Part shown: in pieces, positions 9,139-17,186 of the stretch | Layout of the letters: every line of letters begins with the position of its first letter | Position numbering within the stretch: position 1 is the first letter of the stretch | From: Pirellulales bacterium | Lineage (GTDB): Bacteria; Planctomycetota; Planctomycetia; Pirellulales; JAEUIK01 | Reading direction: 5' to 3' | Assembly: GCA_019694435.1 (NCBI GenBank) | Contig: JAIBBZ010000037.1 | Location: forward strand, 1-53,077 | Length of the DNA: 53,077 nucleotides | Program-made: the position numbers and the translations under genes | The notes under the pieces: model-generated | The model's input: only the letters and a program-made list of their open reading frames with translations | The model's database searches: none | Told to the model about the DNA's origin: nothing

Positions 9139-11157
9139 ATGCTTGTTTCGTGGAGCTGGTTGAGCGATTACGTCCGGCTCGACATGCCGGTCGAAGAGGT
9201 CGAGCGCCGGCTGATGATGGCCGGCCTCAACCACGAATCGACCGCGCGCGCCGGCGACGACGTCGTGATCGACTTCGAGGTCACCAGCAACCGTGCCGAT
9301 TGCCTGGGCCACCTGGGTATTGCCCGCGAGATCGCCACGCTCTGGGGGCGCGAAATCTGCCTGCCCAAGGCCGACCCGTGCCCGGGTTCGCATCCGGTCG
9401 CAGTCCTCGCGCGCGTGACGGTCGAATGCCCCGATTTGTGCCCGCGCTATACGGCCCGGGTCGTGCGCGGCGTGCGCGTGGGGCCGAGTCCGGCATGGCT
9501 GGCCGCGCGGCTGCAAGCAGTCGGCGTGGCGACGATCAACAACATCGTCGACATCACGAACTACGTGTTGCTCGAATGCGGCCAACCGCTGCACGCCTTC
9601 GATCTCGGCCGACTGCGCGGCGGGGCGATCGTCGTTCGCCGCCCGCGGGCCGGCGAACAGCTTGAGGCGATCGATCATCGCGTCTACGAGCTCAACGAGG
9701 CGATGTGCATCATCGCCGACGCCGAGCGGCCCGTGGGCATCGGCGGTGTGATGGGCGGCGCCGAAACCGAGGTCTCGGCCGCGACGACCGACGTGCTGCT
9801 CGAGGCGGCGCAGTTCGACCCCTTGGCCATTCGCGGCGCCGCTCGCGCGCTGAACCTGCACAGCCCGTCGTCGTATCGCTTCGAGCGCGGGCTCGATCCG
9901 CACGGAGTCGATTGGGCCAGCCGCCGCGCCTGCGAGTTGATCCTCGAGCTGGCCGGGGGCGAGCTGGCCGCCGGCGTGCTCGACGTGGGCACCCCGCCCG
10001 TCGCGCGCGAACCGATCGTGCTCCGCTTTGCACAACTCAAGCGCATCCTCGGCATCGAGGTACCGGCCGACGAGGTGGAACAGATCCTCGTAGCGCTGGG
10101 CCATCGCCGGCGCGAGCGCACGGGCGAACGCATCGAGGTGACCCCGCCGACCTGGCGCCGCGATCTCACGCGCGAGATCGACCTGATCGAAGAGGTCGCG
10201 CGGATTCACGGCTACGAGCAGATTCCCGAGGATGCGCTGGTGCCGATGGCCCGTTCGGCGCGCACGCCGGCCGATCGCGTGCTGGGCGAGGTCCGCGCGA
10301 CGCTGACGGCGGCCGGTTTTGACGAGGCGTTGACCTTATCGGTCGTCGAGGAACCGGTTTCCGAAGCGTTCAGCCCTTGGTCCGATCTGCCTGCCCTGCG
10401 TACGCAGATGCCCATCCTGCGGAGGGCGACGCTGCTGCGCCGCAGCCTGGTGCCGAGCTTGCTCGCGGTGCGGCGCACCAACGAGGCGCTGTCGAATCCG
10501 ACGATCGAGTTGTTCGAGATTGCCTCGGCCTACCTGCCGAGCAGCGAAGGACCGCCGCGCGAAGAACGGCTGGTCGGCCTTACGACCGGCGGCGATTTCC
10601 TCGCGCTCAAGGGGGTGGTCGAAGAGCTCGTGGCGCGCTTGAATCCCGCGGCCAGGGTCACGGTCGGCGACTACCGTCACGCGCTGTTCGCGCCCGGGCG
10701 AGCCGTGCAATTGCATCTGGACGGCGAAACGCTGGGCTACCTGGGCGAAGTGAGCGTCGAGGCCCGCAAGGCGTTCGATCTGCGCGGCGCGACGACGGTC
10801 GCCGAGCTGCGATTCGGGCTGTTGGCGGCGGCGGCCCAGTTGATCCGGCCGTTCGTGCCGCTGGCAGACAAGCCGGCCATCCAGCGCGATATCAACCTCG
10901 AACTGGCCGAAAGCGTCCGCTGGGCCCAACTGGCGGCGGTCGTCGAGGAAGTGTGCGGTCCGAAGCTCGAGGCCTTGGACTATCTCGAGACCTATCGCGA
11001 CCGCCAGCGGTTGGGCGCCGATCGCAAGAGCCTGGTCTTCCGGTTGACCCTGCGCGACCCCCAGGCGACCCTGACCGGGGCCGAGGCCGACGCCCTGCGC
11101 GACCGCGTCGTCGCGGTCTGCGCCGATCGGCTGGGGGCCAAGCTTCGCCTGGGCTGA
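9139..11157 (+). CDS. pheT: Phenylalanyl-tRNA synthetase beta subunit, short form
   Basis: 672 residues, clearly shorter than the 795 of E. coli. The protein passes from MLVSWSWLSDYV directly to DVVIDFEVTSNRADCLGHLG, so the OB-fold tRNA-binding (EMAP-like) domain normally at about residues 40-150 is absent. The B3/B4 editing region (TARVVRGVRVGPSPAWL, INNIVDITNYVLLECGQPLH), the B5 domain (TPPTWRRDLTREIDLIEEVAR) and the C-terminal anticodon-binding domain (PAIQRDINLELAESVRW to the end) are present. I believe short PheT proteins occur in other planctomycetes, so this is probably not a deletion in this strain. It is coupled to pheS. Confidence 0.95.
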   Translation: MLVSWSWLSDYVRLDMPVEEVERRLMMAGLNHESTARAGDDVVIDFEVTSNRADCLGHLGIAREIATLWGREICLPKADPCPGSHPVAVLARVTVECPDLCPRYTARVVRGVRVGPSPAWLAARLQAVGVATINNIVDITNYVLLECGQPLHAFDLGRLRGGAIVVRRPRAGEQLEAIDHRVYELNEAMCIIADAERPVGIGGVMGGAETEVSAATTDVLLEAAQFDPLAIRGAARALNLHSPSSYRFERGLDPHGVDWASRRACELILELAGGELAAGVLDVGTPPVAREPIVLRFAQLKRILGIEVPADEVEQILVALGHRRRERTGERIEVTPPTWRRDLTREIDLIEEVARIHGYEQIPEDALVPMARSARTPADRVLGEVRATLTAAGFDEALTLSVVEEPVSEAFSPWSDLPALRTQMPILRRATLLRRSLVPSLLAVRRTNEALSNPTIELFEIASAYLPSSEGPPREERLVGLTTGGDFLALKGVVEELVARLNPAARVTVGDYRHALFAPGRAVQLHLDGETLGYLGEVSVEARKAFDLRGATTVAELRFGLLAAAAQLIRPFVPLADKPAIQRDINLELAESVRWAQLAAVVEEVCGPKLEALDYLETYRDRQRLGADRKSLVFRLTLRDPQATLTGAEADALRDRVVAVCADRLGAKLRLG

Positions 11158-11351
11158 TGTTCCCTGGGGGTCGGTCGTGCGAGCCTGCCCAAATCGCTTG
11201 ATCTCTTTCCCTGCGCCTGCGCGGCGCGTTAGCCTGTTGGCTGGGTGATCGAGGAGTGCGGCCGGATCAACTCATCGCGTGGCCGCGGTCATCACCCGGC
11301 GTTGGCCTGCTTCGTTCGGGGCATCTTCTTGTTCGCCCGAGGAGCCAACCG

Positions 11352-12911
11352 ATGTCTGCCTACAATCGCCGCGTGTTTCTCTCTGAGGTCGGTCAGAGCG
11401 TGTTCGCCGCCACGCTGGGCTATACGGCGGCTGTCGAGTTGGGCCTGACCACGGCCGTGGCCGACGACTCGGCCCCGTTGCGTTTGAGCTTTGGCCCGCG
11501 CGAACCGTTGATTCAACTGTTGCAAGAGACGCCACCTGATCGTCTGCTGCCGCTGCTGGTCGAAAAGCTCCGTGCCGGCGTCGAGCTGCGCGAGCTGGTG
11601 GCCGCCGGCGCGTTGGCCAACGCACGGAGTTTTGGTGGCGAAGACTACGTCGGATTTCACACCTTCATGGCCCTGGCGCCCGCATGGCAAATGGCGGCCG
11701 AGCTGCCTGCGAACGAAGCGGCCTTGCCTGTGCTCAAGGTGCTGTATCGCAACACGGCGCGCATTCACGAGCGCGGCGATGCCGGCCTGGAAGTGCTCGG
11801 ACCGCTGTTGGCGGCCGACAAGCCGGAAGAGGTCAGCGCCGAGCGGCTGCGCGAAGCCGTCCGGCAGCACGACCTGCCACGCGCCGAAAGGCTGCTCGCC
11901 GCGGCAGCGCAGCGCTCGCCCGAAGAGGCCTACAACGCCATCCTGCCCGCGGTGGCCGACGGCGTCGAGGTGCACCGCACGGTGCTTGCCTATCGCGCCT
12001 GGGACTTGCTCGACCTGGTGGGCCGCGAGCACGCCTGCACGATGCTGCGGCAATCGCTGCACTATGCCGTGCACAACTGTAACGCGAGCTACGACGAGCA
12101 ATACGCCGAGGTGCGCAGCTTGCTGCCCAAGGTGCTCGATACCTACAAGCTCGAACGGATCGAGGCCGGTACGCGCGCGGCGGACGACGACTGGCTCGCA
12201 TCGATGTGCCAGTTGTTCCTCACGGCGACTCCCGAGCAGGCGGCCGATGCCGTGGCCGCCGCGCTGGCCGAAGGGCTGAGCGGCGATTCGGTGGCCGAGG
12301 CCATTGCCCTGGCCGCCAATCAGCTCGTGCTCCGCGATCCGGGCCGAACCGAGAGCAACGCGCGGCCGAACAAGCCGGTAGGCAGCGTCCACGGCGATTC
12401 GATCGGCGTGCATGCGAGCGACGCGGCCAACGCCTGGCGCAACATCGCCGCCGTGAGCAACCGGCACAATCGCGCGGCGAGCCTGGTGCTCTCCGGATGG
12501 GCCGTGGCCCGCGATCGAGGGTTGAGCTGGGGCCAGAAGCTCTACGACGAGCCGCAGCCCGACGCCGCGCATCTCAAACAGATCGATACTCGCGACGCAG
12601 CGATGCTGTTGACCGCCCTCGACGATGCGATTCGCCAGCAGGACCAGGCCCGGGCCTGCGCCCTGGTGCACGTCTACGGCCATGCGGCCCACGACCCGCA
12701 GCCGCTGCGCGCATTGCTGTTGCGTTACGCCGTCAGCCAGGATGGGGCGCTGCACGCCGAGAAATATTTCCGCACCGCCACCCAGGAATTCGACCGCACG
12801 CGGCCGCGTTTCCGCTGGCGGCAAATGGTCGCGCTCGCCCGCGTGACCGCGAGCGAAGCCGGCCAACCGGCGCCCGGCATGGACGAGGCCCGGCGGTTGC
12901 TGGCCGTGTAG
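11352..12911 (+). CDS. Tat-exported protein of unknown function
   Basis: 519 residues from ATG 11352; the start is supported by GAGGAG 7 bases upstream. The N-terminus NRRVFLSEVGQSVFAATLG resembles a twin-arginine signal, so it probably acts outside the cytoplasm. The rest is mainly alpha-helical by eye, with alanine-rich paired helices. His- and Cys-containing patches such as HTFMALAPAWQM and LHYAVHNCNASYDEQ might bind a metal or substrate. I do not recognise a named family. It stands alone between pheT and a propeller protein, with about 190 bp of unremarkable sequence upstream. Confidence 0.8.
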   Translation: MSAYNRRVFLSEVGQSVFAATLGYTAAVELGLTTAVADDSAPLRLSFGPREPLIQLLQETPPDRLLPLLVEKLRAGVELRELVAAGALANARSFGGEDYVGFHTFMALAPAWQMAAELPANEAALPVLKVLYRNTARIHERGDAGLEVLGPLLAADKPEEVSAERLREAVRQHDLPRAERLLAAAAQRSPEEAYNAILPAVADGVEVHRTVLAYRAWDLLDLVGREHACTMLRQSLHYAVHNCNASYDEQYAEVRSLLPKVLDTYKLERIEAGTRAADDDWLASMCQLFLTATPEQAADAVAAALAEGLSGDSVAEAIALAANQLVLRDPGRTESNARPNKPVGSVHGDSIGVHASDAANAWRNIAAVSNRHNRAASLVLSGWAVARDRGLSWGQKLYDEPQPDAAHLKQIDTRDAAMLLTALDDAIRQQDQARACALVHVYGHAAHDPQPLRALLLRYAVSQDGALHAEKYFRTATQEFDRTRPRFRWRQMVALARVTASEAGQPAPGMDEARRLLAV

Positions 12912-12994
12912 TCTTTCAGGCCGCCGGCCATCGCCAAGCGCATATTTTCCGCCGCTTGCGGCCACTCGCCGCGATCGACTAGCGCGCTATACTC

Positions 12995-13031
12995 CCTATG
13001 CGACCTGAATTCTGCAGCCTGTTCGCATAGG
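12995..13031 (+). promoter_or_regulatory. Inverted repeat covering promoter exit and ribosome-binding site
   Basis: CCTATGCGA (12995-13003) and TCGCATAGG (13023-13031) are perfect 9-bp arms with a 19-base loop. The flanks CTC and GAG can add three pairs across a bulge. A TATACT -10 box lies directly upstream at 12988-12993, and the right arm contains the AGGAG (13029-13033) serving ATG 13043. It could be a repressor operator or an RNA hairpin hiding the ribosome-binding site. Confidence 0.45.
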
Positions 13032-13042
13032 AGTCGCGCCCG

Positions 13043-14410
13043 ATGCTTGTCCTGCGCCTGGTCTTTGTCGGTACGCTGGCCTTGGCCTCAATGGCACATT
13101 CCGAGGTGCGCGGCGACGATGCCGCCGAATGGCGGCAATGGCGCGGACCTGCTCGTGATGGGCAGCTCGCCGCCGGGACCCTGCCCGATTCACTCGCGAT
13201 CGATCGACTGGTCGAGACGTGGCGCGTCGAGCTCGGCCCAGGCTACCCCGGGCCGATCGTGGCCGGAGATCGGGTGTTCGTCGCCGAGACCCGGGACGAG
13301 CGCGACGAGGTGGTCCGGGCCCTCGATCGAGCCACGGGCCGGCAACTCTGGGAAGTCGCCTGGCCCGGGGCCATGAAGGTCCCCTTCTTTGCCAAGCGCA
13401 ACGGCGATTGGATTCGCGCGACGCCGGCTTGTGATGGGCAAACGTTGTACGTTGCCGGCATGCTCGACGTGCTCGTGGCTCTCGATGTGGTGACCGGTGC
13501 AGAACGCTGGCGCGTCGATTTTCCCCAGCAACTTAAGACCGCGCCGCCCGATTTCGGCTTCGCCAGCTCGCCGTTGGTCGTCGGCGACTTCGTCTATGTG
13601 CAGGCAGCCGGCGGCTTCGTCAAGCTCGACAAACACAACGGAGAGGTCGTCTGGCGCACGCTCGACGATGGAGGCGGCATGTGGGGCAGCGCGTTTTCGT
13701 CGCCCGTCCTGGCCAACCTGGCCGGGCGCGAGCAGCTGGTCGTGCAGACGCGCACGCATCTGGCCGGCGTCGAACCCGAGCGCGGCGAGGTGCTCTGGAA
13801 GCACGAGATCGAGGCGTTCCGCGGCATGAACATCCTCACGCCTACGATCTGGCGAGATTGTGTCTTCACCAGCGCCTACGGGGGCAAGTCGACACTGCTG
13901 CGAATTGAAAACGACGGCGCGGCACAAAAGTCGACGGTCGCCTGGCAGCAGAAGACCCAGGGATACATGTCATCGCCGGTGGTGGTTGGGGATCACGTCT
14001 ATCTGCATCTTCGCAATCGCCGGTTCACCTGCATCGATCTGGCAACGGGCGAAAGCCCCTGGACGACGACACCGTTCGGCGAGTACTGGAGCCTGGTTGC
14101 CGCGGGCGAGATGATCCTGGCGCTCGATCAGACCGGCGAGCTGTTGTTGATCCGCGCCAATCCGGAGAAGTTCGACCTCGTCGAGCGACGCAAGCTGAGC
14201 GAGGAAGAAACCTGGGGACACCTGGCCGTCGCCGGCGATGAGATCTATGTTCGCGAGCTGAAGGCGCTGCGGGCGCTGAAGTTCACTCGGGCCGGCGTCG
14301 CAGGCGCGCAGCCAGCCGCGCCGGCTGGGTCACTCGAAGACGACCATCGCGTGCATGCCCAGGTCGTCGACCGTGGCCACGACGCCGTCGTCGGTGTGTT
14401 CGAGCGTTAA
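13043..14410 (+). CDS. PQQ-like beta-propeller protein (BamB-like), secreted
   Basis: 455 residues. The signal peptide is MLVLRLVFVGTLALASMAHS. It is followed by EWRQWRGPARDG, the start of many planctomycete PQQ-like propeller proteins. Blades are seen as repeated short units: ALDRATGRQLWEVAW, ALDVVTGAERWRVDF, KLDKHNGEVVWRTL, VEPERGEVLWKHEI and CIDLATGESPW. No cofactor ligands are evident, so a binding or scaffold role in the periplasm is likelier than dehydrogenase activity. The natural end is probably near ALRALKFTR (about 14285-14290); the last 40 or so residues read into the convergent gene, giving an 81-bp 3' overlap. AGGAG lies 9 bases before the ATG. Confidence 0.88.
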   Translation: MLVLRLVFVGTLALASMAHSEVRGDDAAEWRQWRGPARDGQLAAGTLPDSLAIDRLVETWRVELGPGYPGPIVAGDRVFVAETRDERDEVVRALDRATGRQLWEVAWPGAMKVPFFAKRNGDWIRATPACDGQTLYVAGMLDVLVALDVVTGAERWRVDFPQQLKTAPPDFGFASSPLVVGDFVYVQAAGGFVKLDKHNGEVVWRTLDDGGGMWGSAFSSPVLANLAGREQLVVQTRTHLAGVEPERGEVLWKHEIEAFRGMNILTPTIWRDCVFTSAYGGKSTLLRIENDGAAQKSTVAWQQKTQGYMSSPVVVGDHVYLHLRNRRFTCIDLATGESPWTTTPFGEYWSLVAAGEMILALDQTGELLLIRANPEKFDLVERRKLSEEETWGHLAVAGDEIYVRELKALRALKFTRAGVAGAQPAAPAGSLEDDHRVHAQVVDRGHDAVVGVFER

Positions 14411-16612
14411 CGGCTTGCCGCCGGGTTCGAGCGTGGCCTTGGTCACCCCCGGCACGCGACACCGCACCCGCAGTCCCGACAGGGGGATCACCTCTTCGCG
14501 CACGGGCCAGGTGCCGCGCAGCTCGGATTGATTCGGAAAGCCCCACTGCTTGTTCAGCTCTTCCGGCAAGGGGGCCAGCTTCTGATAGATCGAGTGGATT
14601 CCCCAACTGCTGGACTGGTTGAGCAGGTGGACGATGGTCCGTCCGGAATTGGTCTGCCGACGGAAGGTGGCAGTCAGCATCAGGGGCCCCTCGACCTCGA
14701 CGGCCGGGGGCACGTCGCGCACCACCCACCGCGCCGCGCGGAACAGCATTTCGCGCATGTAGGCGTCGGGATAGAAGAACATCCCCTTGTCGACCGACGC
14801 GGGAAAATACGCGACCCGCCCTTGGCCGAACTCCGAGGTGATGATGGCCGGATGCCGGATGTTGGCTTCGTCCTGCGGCAGGTTGACGTTGTAGGTCGCC
14901 ACGACGTGACCGCCTTCGAGTGGCTCGACCTTCGTGGCGCTGGCGATCAGGGCCAGCGTGCCCTTGGCCGGCGGTGTTCCGCCGGGCACGCGCCAGGCCG
15001 TGTTCTGTTTGTCGCGAATCACCGGGCTGTTGACGACCGGGTGCTGGTCGTCGTCGAGCGACAGGTACAAGTTCTCGACCCGCTGATTGACCGTCGCGGT
15101 GCCGCGATATCGGACGCGCAACACGTCGCCCAGGGCAAAATCGTCGCGCCGTTGATATTGCTCATCGTAGAGCGACGTTTCGAATGAGGCGACGAGCCCC
15201 CCGCCGCCGGCCACGAATCGCCGGACGACTTCGGCGGCGCGCGGCGACATGCAGGCCACGTTCGGCAGCACCAGCACCCTTACGCCGCGCAACTGGCCGT
15301 CTTCCAGGTCTTGCTCGGTCAGCACGCGCACGGGCACATGCTTTTCGAGAAACGTCTTGAACGCGCCCAGCGTGTGCGAGAAATAGATCGGCAGCGCGCC
15401 CTGTGCGTACAGCGTGCGCGTTTGTTCCGAGGCCACGATGCCCACGTGCGAGATGGCCTCGGTGTGGCTGAGCCACGTTTCGCGCGCCGCGATGTTGGCC
15501 ACGTGCAGCCGCAAGTATTCTTCGCGCCCGGTCGATTCGACGAACTCGGGGCATACGCCCCAGGGCAGGCATTCGAGCCCGCGCAATTGAATCTCGACCG
15601 GCGAGGAGATGCCCGAGATGCCGTGCGCCGAGGGTTGAATCCAGACGCTGGCCCCGCGCTCGCGCGAGATGCCCTGCATAAAGGCGAACACGAACTGCTG
15701 GTACAGCGGATCGCCCGGCACGTCCCAGTATTGTTCGACCGACGGGAAATCGACCGCCGCGGCGTAGTCCAACGGATACTCGCCCATGTACATGTCGGGG
15801 TAGTACCAGGTGCGATTGGCCGAGTGGTTCACGTAGATCACGGCCTCCGGACGCTCGGCGCGAATCGCGGCCCGCATCCGGTCGGCCAACGCGACGAAGT
15901 GGGCGTTGTGCCAGGCCAGGTACTTCCGCGTCACCGGGTCGCGCACCGGGTCGAAATGCGTGGGAATCTCGGCGCCGCCGGAAAACTCGCGAAAGGCCCG
16001 CCGCGTGGCCTCGTCATACGTGTGCAAATGGACGGGCGCATAGCCGTCCAACCAGTAGCCGTCGGCCTTGAACTCGCGGGTCACATACGCCAGTTGCTCC
16101 AGCAGCCATTCGGCGTAGCCGGTGCGAATGTTGGCAAAGTTCGGCGGGTCCTGATGCTTGCCGTCGGGCAGGGTCTTGAGCCAGTCGGGATGCGCCTCGC
16201 AGAAAATCGGATTGCCCACCGGAACCTGGACGGGCCCGATGTAGAAGATGGCCTTCGCGCCGGCCGCGTGACAGCGCTCGACGTGCGTCCGCAGATACTG
16301 CTCGGCCTCGCGTACGCGTTCGGCCGGATACAGCGAGGCCGAAGGTCCGACAATGTCCCAGCGCGTCAACGCGTTGAGCGTGACGACATTGTAGCCCGCC
16401 TGCAGGAACGCCTGGGCCATCGGCAAATCGCCGGGCAGATGGCCGACGCGCCAGTGCGTGCGCGTCCAGTCCGGCACCGGCCGATCAGGACACAGCTCGG
16501 GAACCGACCGCGCCGGCAATTTGGCCAGATCGATCGTCGCCAGCGGCTCCGCGGCCACCGCCGCCCGCACGACAACCACCCCCACGACCGCGCCAAGCAA
16601 CCAGGTGCGCAT
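14330..16612 (-). CDS. Secreted glycosidase-like protein with beta-galactosidase-type domain
   Basis: 760 residues from ATG 16612, with a signal peptide (RTWLLGAVVGVVVVRAAVA). The N-terminal half resembles a TIM-barrel hypothetical glycosyl hydrolase: THWRVGHLPGDLPMAQAF, AKAIFYIGPVQVPVG, then EFKADGYWLDGYAPVH, whose Asp may be catalytic. The middle part GVRVLVLPNVACMSPRAAEV followed by FVAGGGGLVASFETS matches a glutamine-amidotransferase-like trimerisation domain of GH42-type beta-galactosidases. The C-terminus is beta-rich. The start codon is only 9 bp from a decayed transposon end, so its original promoter may have been replaced. The open frame extends to 16726 within that relic, but without a signal peptide at its start. 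Substrate unknown. Confidence 0.82.
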   Translation of the reverse strand: MRTWLLGAVVGVVVVRAAVAAEPLATIDLAKLPARSVPELCPDRPVPDWTRTHWRVGHLPGDLPMAQAFLQAGYNVVTLNALTRWDIVGPSASLYPAERVREAEQYLRTHVERCHAAGAKAIFYIGPVQVPVGNPIFCEAHPDWLKTLPDGKHQDPPNFANIRTGYAEWLLEQLAYVTREFKADGYWLDGYAPVHLHTYDEATRRAFREFSGGAEIPTHFDPVRDPVTRKYLAWHNAHFVALADRMRAAIRAERPEAVIYVNHSANRTWYYPDMYMGEYPLDYAAAVDFPSVEQYWDVPGDPLYQQFVFAFMQGISRERGASVWIQPSAHGISGISSPVEIQLRGLECLPWGVCPEFVESTGREEYLRLHVANIAARETWLSHTEAISHVGIVASEQTRTLYAQGALPIYFSHTLGAFKTFLEKHVPVRVLTEQDLEDGQLRGVRVLVLPNVACMSPRAAEVVRRFVAGGGGLVASFETSLYDEQYQRRDDFALGDVLRVRYRGTATVNQRVENLYLSLDDDQHPVVNSPVIRDKQNTAWRVPGGTPPAKGTLALIASATKVEPLEGGHVVATYNVNLPQDEANIRHPAIITSEFGQGRVAYFPASVDKGMFFYPDAYMREMLFRAARWVVRDVPPAVEVEGPLMLTATFRRQTNSGRTIVHLLNQSSSWGIHSIYQKLAPLPEELNKQWGFPNQSELRGTWPVREEVIPLSGLRVRCRVPGVTKATLEPGGKPLTLEHTDDGVVATVDDLGMHAMVVFE

Positions 16613-16620
16613 CTTGAAAT

Positions 16621-16636
16621 ACCGGGTCAGAACTGT
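16621..16636 (+). repeat. RAYT end repeat A
   Basis: ACCGGGTCAGAACTGT. It matches repeat C at 17131 and is inverted relative to repeats B and D. Confidence 0.8.
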
Positions 16637-16676
16637 TTTCTGGGGACCGTCACGAACGGCCGCGGGCCCGACGCGT

Positions 16677-16823
16677 ACACCCTGTCTCCTGCGGTCGGTG
16701 AGCGACAGCCCAAGGTACCACGCCATTCATCGCGGCAATAGTCGCCGGTTCGTCGTCGTTCGCGGCGACCACGATATCGCCCCTCGAACGCGGCCGGGTC
16801 GGCTGCACGGTGACGCGGCGTGA
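16677..16823 (+). pseudogene. 5' remnant of a REP-associated tyrosine transposase
   Basis: Read from 16677, the frame gives TPCLLRSV then RYHAIHRGNSRRFVVVRG and DHDIA. The intact transposase at 17187 reads MPRPLRPV then TYHVINRGNNRQPVFHGD and DDFA. The two match almost ungapped over 34 residues. The start ATG has become ACA, one codon is inserted after the GN(N/S)R stretch, and the frame ends at TGA 16823. The catalytic HNHVH and tyrosine parts are missing, so this is an internally deleted dead copy. It is diverged at many positions and hence older than, or separately acquired from, the intact element. Confidence 0.8.
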
Positions 16824-16848
16824 CTATAACGACAAGAAATTGATAACA

Positions 16849-16870
16849 AGTTCTGACCCGGTTTCTGTTT
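16849..16870 (-). repeat. RAYT end repeat B
   Basis: AGTTCTGACCCGGTTTCTGT continues as TT to 16870. It is the exact reverse complement of most of repeat C. With A it bounds the relic. Confidence 0.8.
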
Positions 16871-17064
16871 CATTCTTGCGGATGGGTGCGTCCTTTTGGA
16901 AACCAGCGATCACGCGTGCCGTGGCCCACCATTTGTACAAAGCCACCAACAATCAGGATGATAATTGGCGCAACTCCCCAGTGGCTCATCGCCCCGCCGA
17001 GGATCACTCCCAAACCGATGCCTCGTATCGACGAACTCACTTCAAACGACCTAATCGACAACAT
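16870..17064 (-). CDS. Possible small membrane protein between two RAYT elements
   Basis: 64 residues from ATG 17064, with GGGAAG 5 bases upstream. A hydrophobic stretch (IGLGVILGGAMSHWGVAP, then IIILIVGGFVQMVGHG, about residues 15-48) suggests one long or two short membrane segments, followed by a charged tail with RDRWFPKGR. The stop codon touches repeat B, and the gene fills the 257-bp spacer between the two RAYT copies. Base composition is lower in GC than the surroundings. I do not recognise the family. It could be a chance frame or cargo carried by the elements. Confidence 0.4.
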   Translation of the reverse strand: MLSIRSFEVSSSIRGIGLGVILGGAMSHWGVAPIIILIVGGFVQMVGHGTRDRWFPKGRTHPQE

Positions 17065-17127
17065 GCATACTTCCCTAGGCCAGGAAGGAAAAGATCAAAA
17101 GCAACGAAGTCGCGTTACAGGCAAACA

Positions 17128-17150
17128 GAAACCGGGTCAGAACTGGTTTC
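17128..17150 (+). repeat. RAYT end repeat C with hairpin
   Basis: The arms GAAACC and GGTTTC enclose GGTCAGAACT-type core sequence. It is the left boundary of the intact element, 36 bases before the transposase ATG. Confidence 0.8.
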
Positions 17151-17186
17151 TAGACACGGCCGCCGCGGGCCGCTATCTTGCCATGT

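Larger units (their letters stand above)
16621..16870. mobile_element. Decayed RAYT element (REP-flanked relic)
   Basis: The segment starts with ACCGGGTCAGAACTG (16621-16635) and ends with AGTTCTGACCCGGTTTCTGT (from 16849), the same inverted end sequences that flank the intact transposase at 17128-17906. Between them only about 120 bases of the transposase 5' end remain recognisable. The distance from the left end to the start codon position is 56 bases in both copies, so the alignment is ungapped there. Confidence 0.8.

Noticed and set aside
11292..12965. 557-codon minus-strand open frame
   Set aside because: Antisense to the Tat-exported protein at 11352, which has a signal peptide and a ribosome-binding site; the antisense product has no motif.
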